Assembly (NCBI GenBank): GCA_026005175.1
Contig: BPKO01000013.1
Span: forward strand, 34,721 to 98,720
Length of the DNA: 64,000 nucleotides
Direction of reading: 5' to 3'
Source of the DNA: Candidatus Tectimicrobiota bacterium
Lineage (GTDB): Bacteria > Tectomicrobia > Entotheonellia > Entotheonellales > Entotheonellaceae
The position numbers and the translations under genes were made by a program. Below, in pieces: positions 63,121-64,000 of this stretch (the first letter of the stretch is position 1; each line of letters begins with the position of its first letter). The notes beneath the pieces were generated by a model. The model was not told the DNA's origin. It ran no database searches and was given only the letters and a program-made list of their open reading frames with translations.

Positions 63121-64000
63121 GTGTACACGCTGTTCGTCAAGCTGGCCCAGTTCCTCAACGGCCAGCAGGCCTTTTTTGCCGACTGGTTCTTCTGGACGCT
63201 GGCCATTTTCCGCCATCCCTTTGTCATGTGGCCTTTCCCCCTGATGACCTATGGGGCCTTTTTCGGCTCGGCCTTGCTCCAGGCCTTTGCCGCTCCGCGC
63301 TGGCGGGCTCGGCTGCTGGCTCGCACCGCTGCCCGCCGCACCGCCGCGTGGCCCGCCCTTGCGCTGGGCGTCACCGGCCCCCCCGACTGGCGGACCAACC
63401 TGGCGACGTTTGAGGCGCTGCTGCGGCGGGGGGTGCCTCCGGCTGCGGCCTTCACGTATCTCCTCTCCAGCTACAACCTGACGCTTTACTTCTTCGTCCT
63501 CATCACGGTGAACAACGGCCCGCAGCTCACCCTTGGCCACCTCATCGCCGTCTTGCTGATGATCGCCCTTGTCCGCCTGGGGCTACGCTGGGTTGTCCCC
63601 CAGGGGCCCTTGTGGGGCCAGGCGCCGGTCTTGCGGGCGGGTACCTCCCCGCAAGAGGCCCCGTCCCCGCCCGCGAGCTCGCCGGCTCGCCTGGCGTCCT
63701 GGCGCGCCTGGCTGGGTGCCGTGTGGGCCCTGGGGCGAGACGTCAAAGTGCTTTTTGTCCCGCTGCTGCTGGGGCTGCTCCTGGCCGGCTTCCTGGCCGC
63801 CTGGGGCCGCAGCGAGAGCTTTGTCGAGCTGCACCTGGGCGGCGGGGTGGCGGGGCAGCTCCTCAATGCCCTCATCGGCCCGCTCCTGGGCAGCGTGACT
63901 TTCATGGTGCCCGTGCTGAACATCTTCGTGGGGGCCTGGCTGTGGAAGACGGAGTTTCTGGCCTATGCCGGCCTGGTTGGCTTTTTCCTGGCCACCGTTT
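63121..64000 (+). CDS. Polytopic permease, UPF0718/ArsP-like (cut by window end)
   Basis: Open from GTG at 63121 (CTGGAGGAGG upstream) to the window edge, at least 293 residues without a stop. About seven hydrophobic segments in two blocks separated by a polar loop (VLRAGTSPQEAPSPPASSPARLA in parts). It resembles DUF318/UPF0718-type permeases that move metalloids and are often paired with an HMA domain. Here that partner is the UxxU protein just upstream. Substrate unknown; mercury or organometal is inferred from the mer-type operator. Confidence 0.7.
   Translation, partial: MYTLFVKLAQFLNGQQAFFADWFFWTLAIFRHPFVMWPFPLMTYGAFFGSALLQAFAAPRWRARLLARTAARRTAAWPALALGVTGPPDWRTNLATFEALLRRGVPPAAAFTYLLSSYNLTLYFFVLITVNNGPQLTLGHLIAVLLMIALVRLGLRWVVPQGPLWGQAPVLRAGTSPQEAPSPPASSPARLASWRAWLGAVWALGRDVKVLFVPLLLGLLLAGFLAAWGRSESFVELHLGGGVAGQLLNALIGPLLGSVTFMVPVLNIFVGAWLWKTEFLAYAGLVGFFLATV

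Overview
The window is a GC-rich, gene-dense stretch of a Gram-negative-type bacterial chromosome. It carries an outer-membrane beta-barrel protein, periplasmic c-type cytochromes, a hopanoid C-3 methylase, ETF with an FAD dehydrogenase, an F420/LLM-type oxidoreductase and ftsZ. There is no rRNA, recognisable tRNA, CRISPR array or complete insertion sequence. The lineage cannot be fixed from sequence alone; gene content would fit environmental phyla such as Methylomirabilota/Rokubacteria, Binatota or deltaproteobacterial relatives, but that is inference. UGA is the ordinary stop of most genes here, so the genetic code is standard.

Layout. 0-7.4 kb: hpnR, ammonium transporter, flotillin-like protein and a glycine-betaine-type ABC system. 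7.4-16.5 kb and 21.3-24.9 kb: a signal-transduction island of histidine kinases, receiver proteins, a LuxR-type regulator, HDOD and degenerate HD outputs and a PhoU-like protein, interrupted by an ETF/FAD-dehydrogenase operon (16.4-19.7 kb) and an acuC-type deacetylase. 24.8-38 kb: housekeeping and accessory genes (endonuclease IV, LivG-like ATPase, MerR-type regulator plus ftsZ, PilZ protein, queC, two dodecins, yacG, K+ channel, SAM hydroxide adenosyltransferase, acyl-CoA dehydrogenase, site-2 protease, LLM oxidoreductase, DUF190-CBS protein plus crcB). 38-46 kb: MFS exporter, a cytochrome c-FTR1 iron permease behind a Fur-like box, and a tungstate/molybdate uptake operon with its own regulator. 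46-52.9 kb: TlpA-type thioredoxin, Sco, CtaG and FixH-like oxidase/copper maturation genes, a BlaI/M56 pair and a cation efflux protein.

The most interesting part is 52.9-64 kb. Three genes keep one continuous reading frame through internal UGA codons (five in total). Each UGA sits where selenocysteine is plausible, and hairpins of bacterial SECIS type follow them. (1) A secreted protein with a heavy-metal-associated (MerP/CopZ) fold has both cysteines of its metal-binding GMxCxxC motif replaced by UGA (UxxU). (2) A PCYCGC-motif protein has UGA at the first cysteine of a downstream CxxC. (3) A secreted protein of 417 codons has two UGA codons. Two operons here, cupin/P-type ATPase and beta-barrel/UxxU protein/permease, start behind near-identical palindromes of the mercury-operator type (CCGTAC-N4-GTACGG between a -35 and a -10 spaced about 20 bp). 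The adjacent MerR-family gene is truncated at one arm of a perfect 24-bp inverted repeat. I infer a metal (possibly mercury or copper) handling system built on selenocysteine.

Quality caution: at least fifteen genes contain one or more frameshifts, most explained by one or two extra bases in short G/C (occasionally T) runs. This suggests sequencing or assembly error rather than mass gene decay. The UGA codons are not of this kind, because no indel is needed at them.
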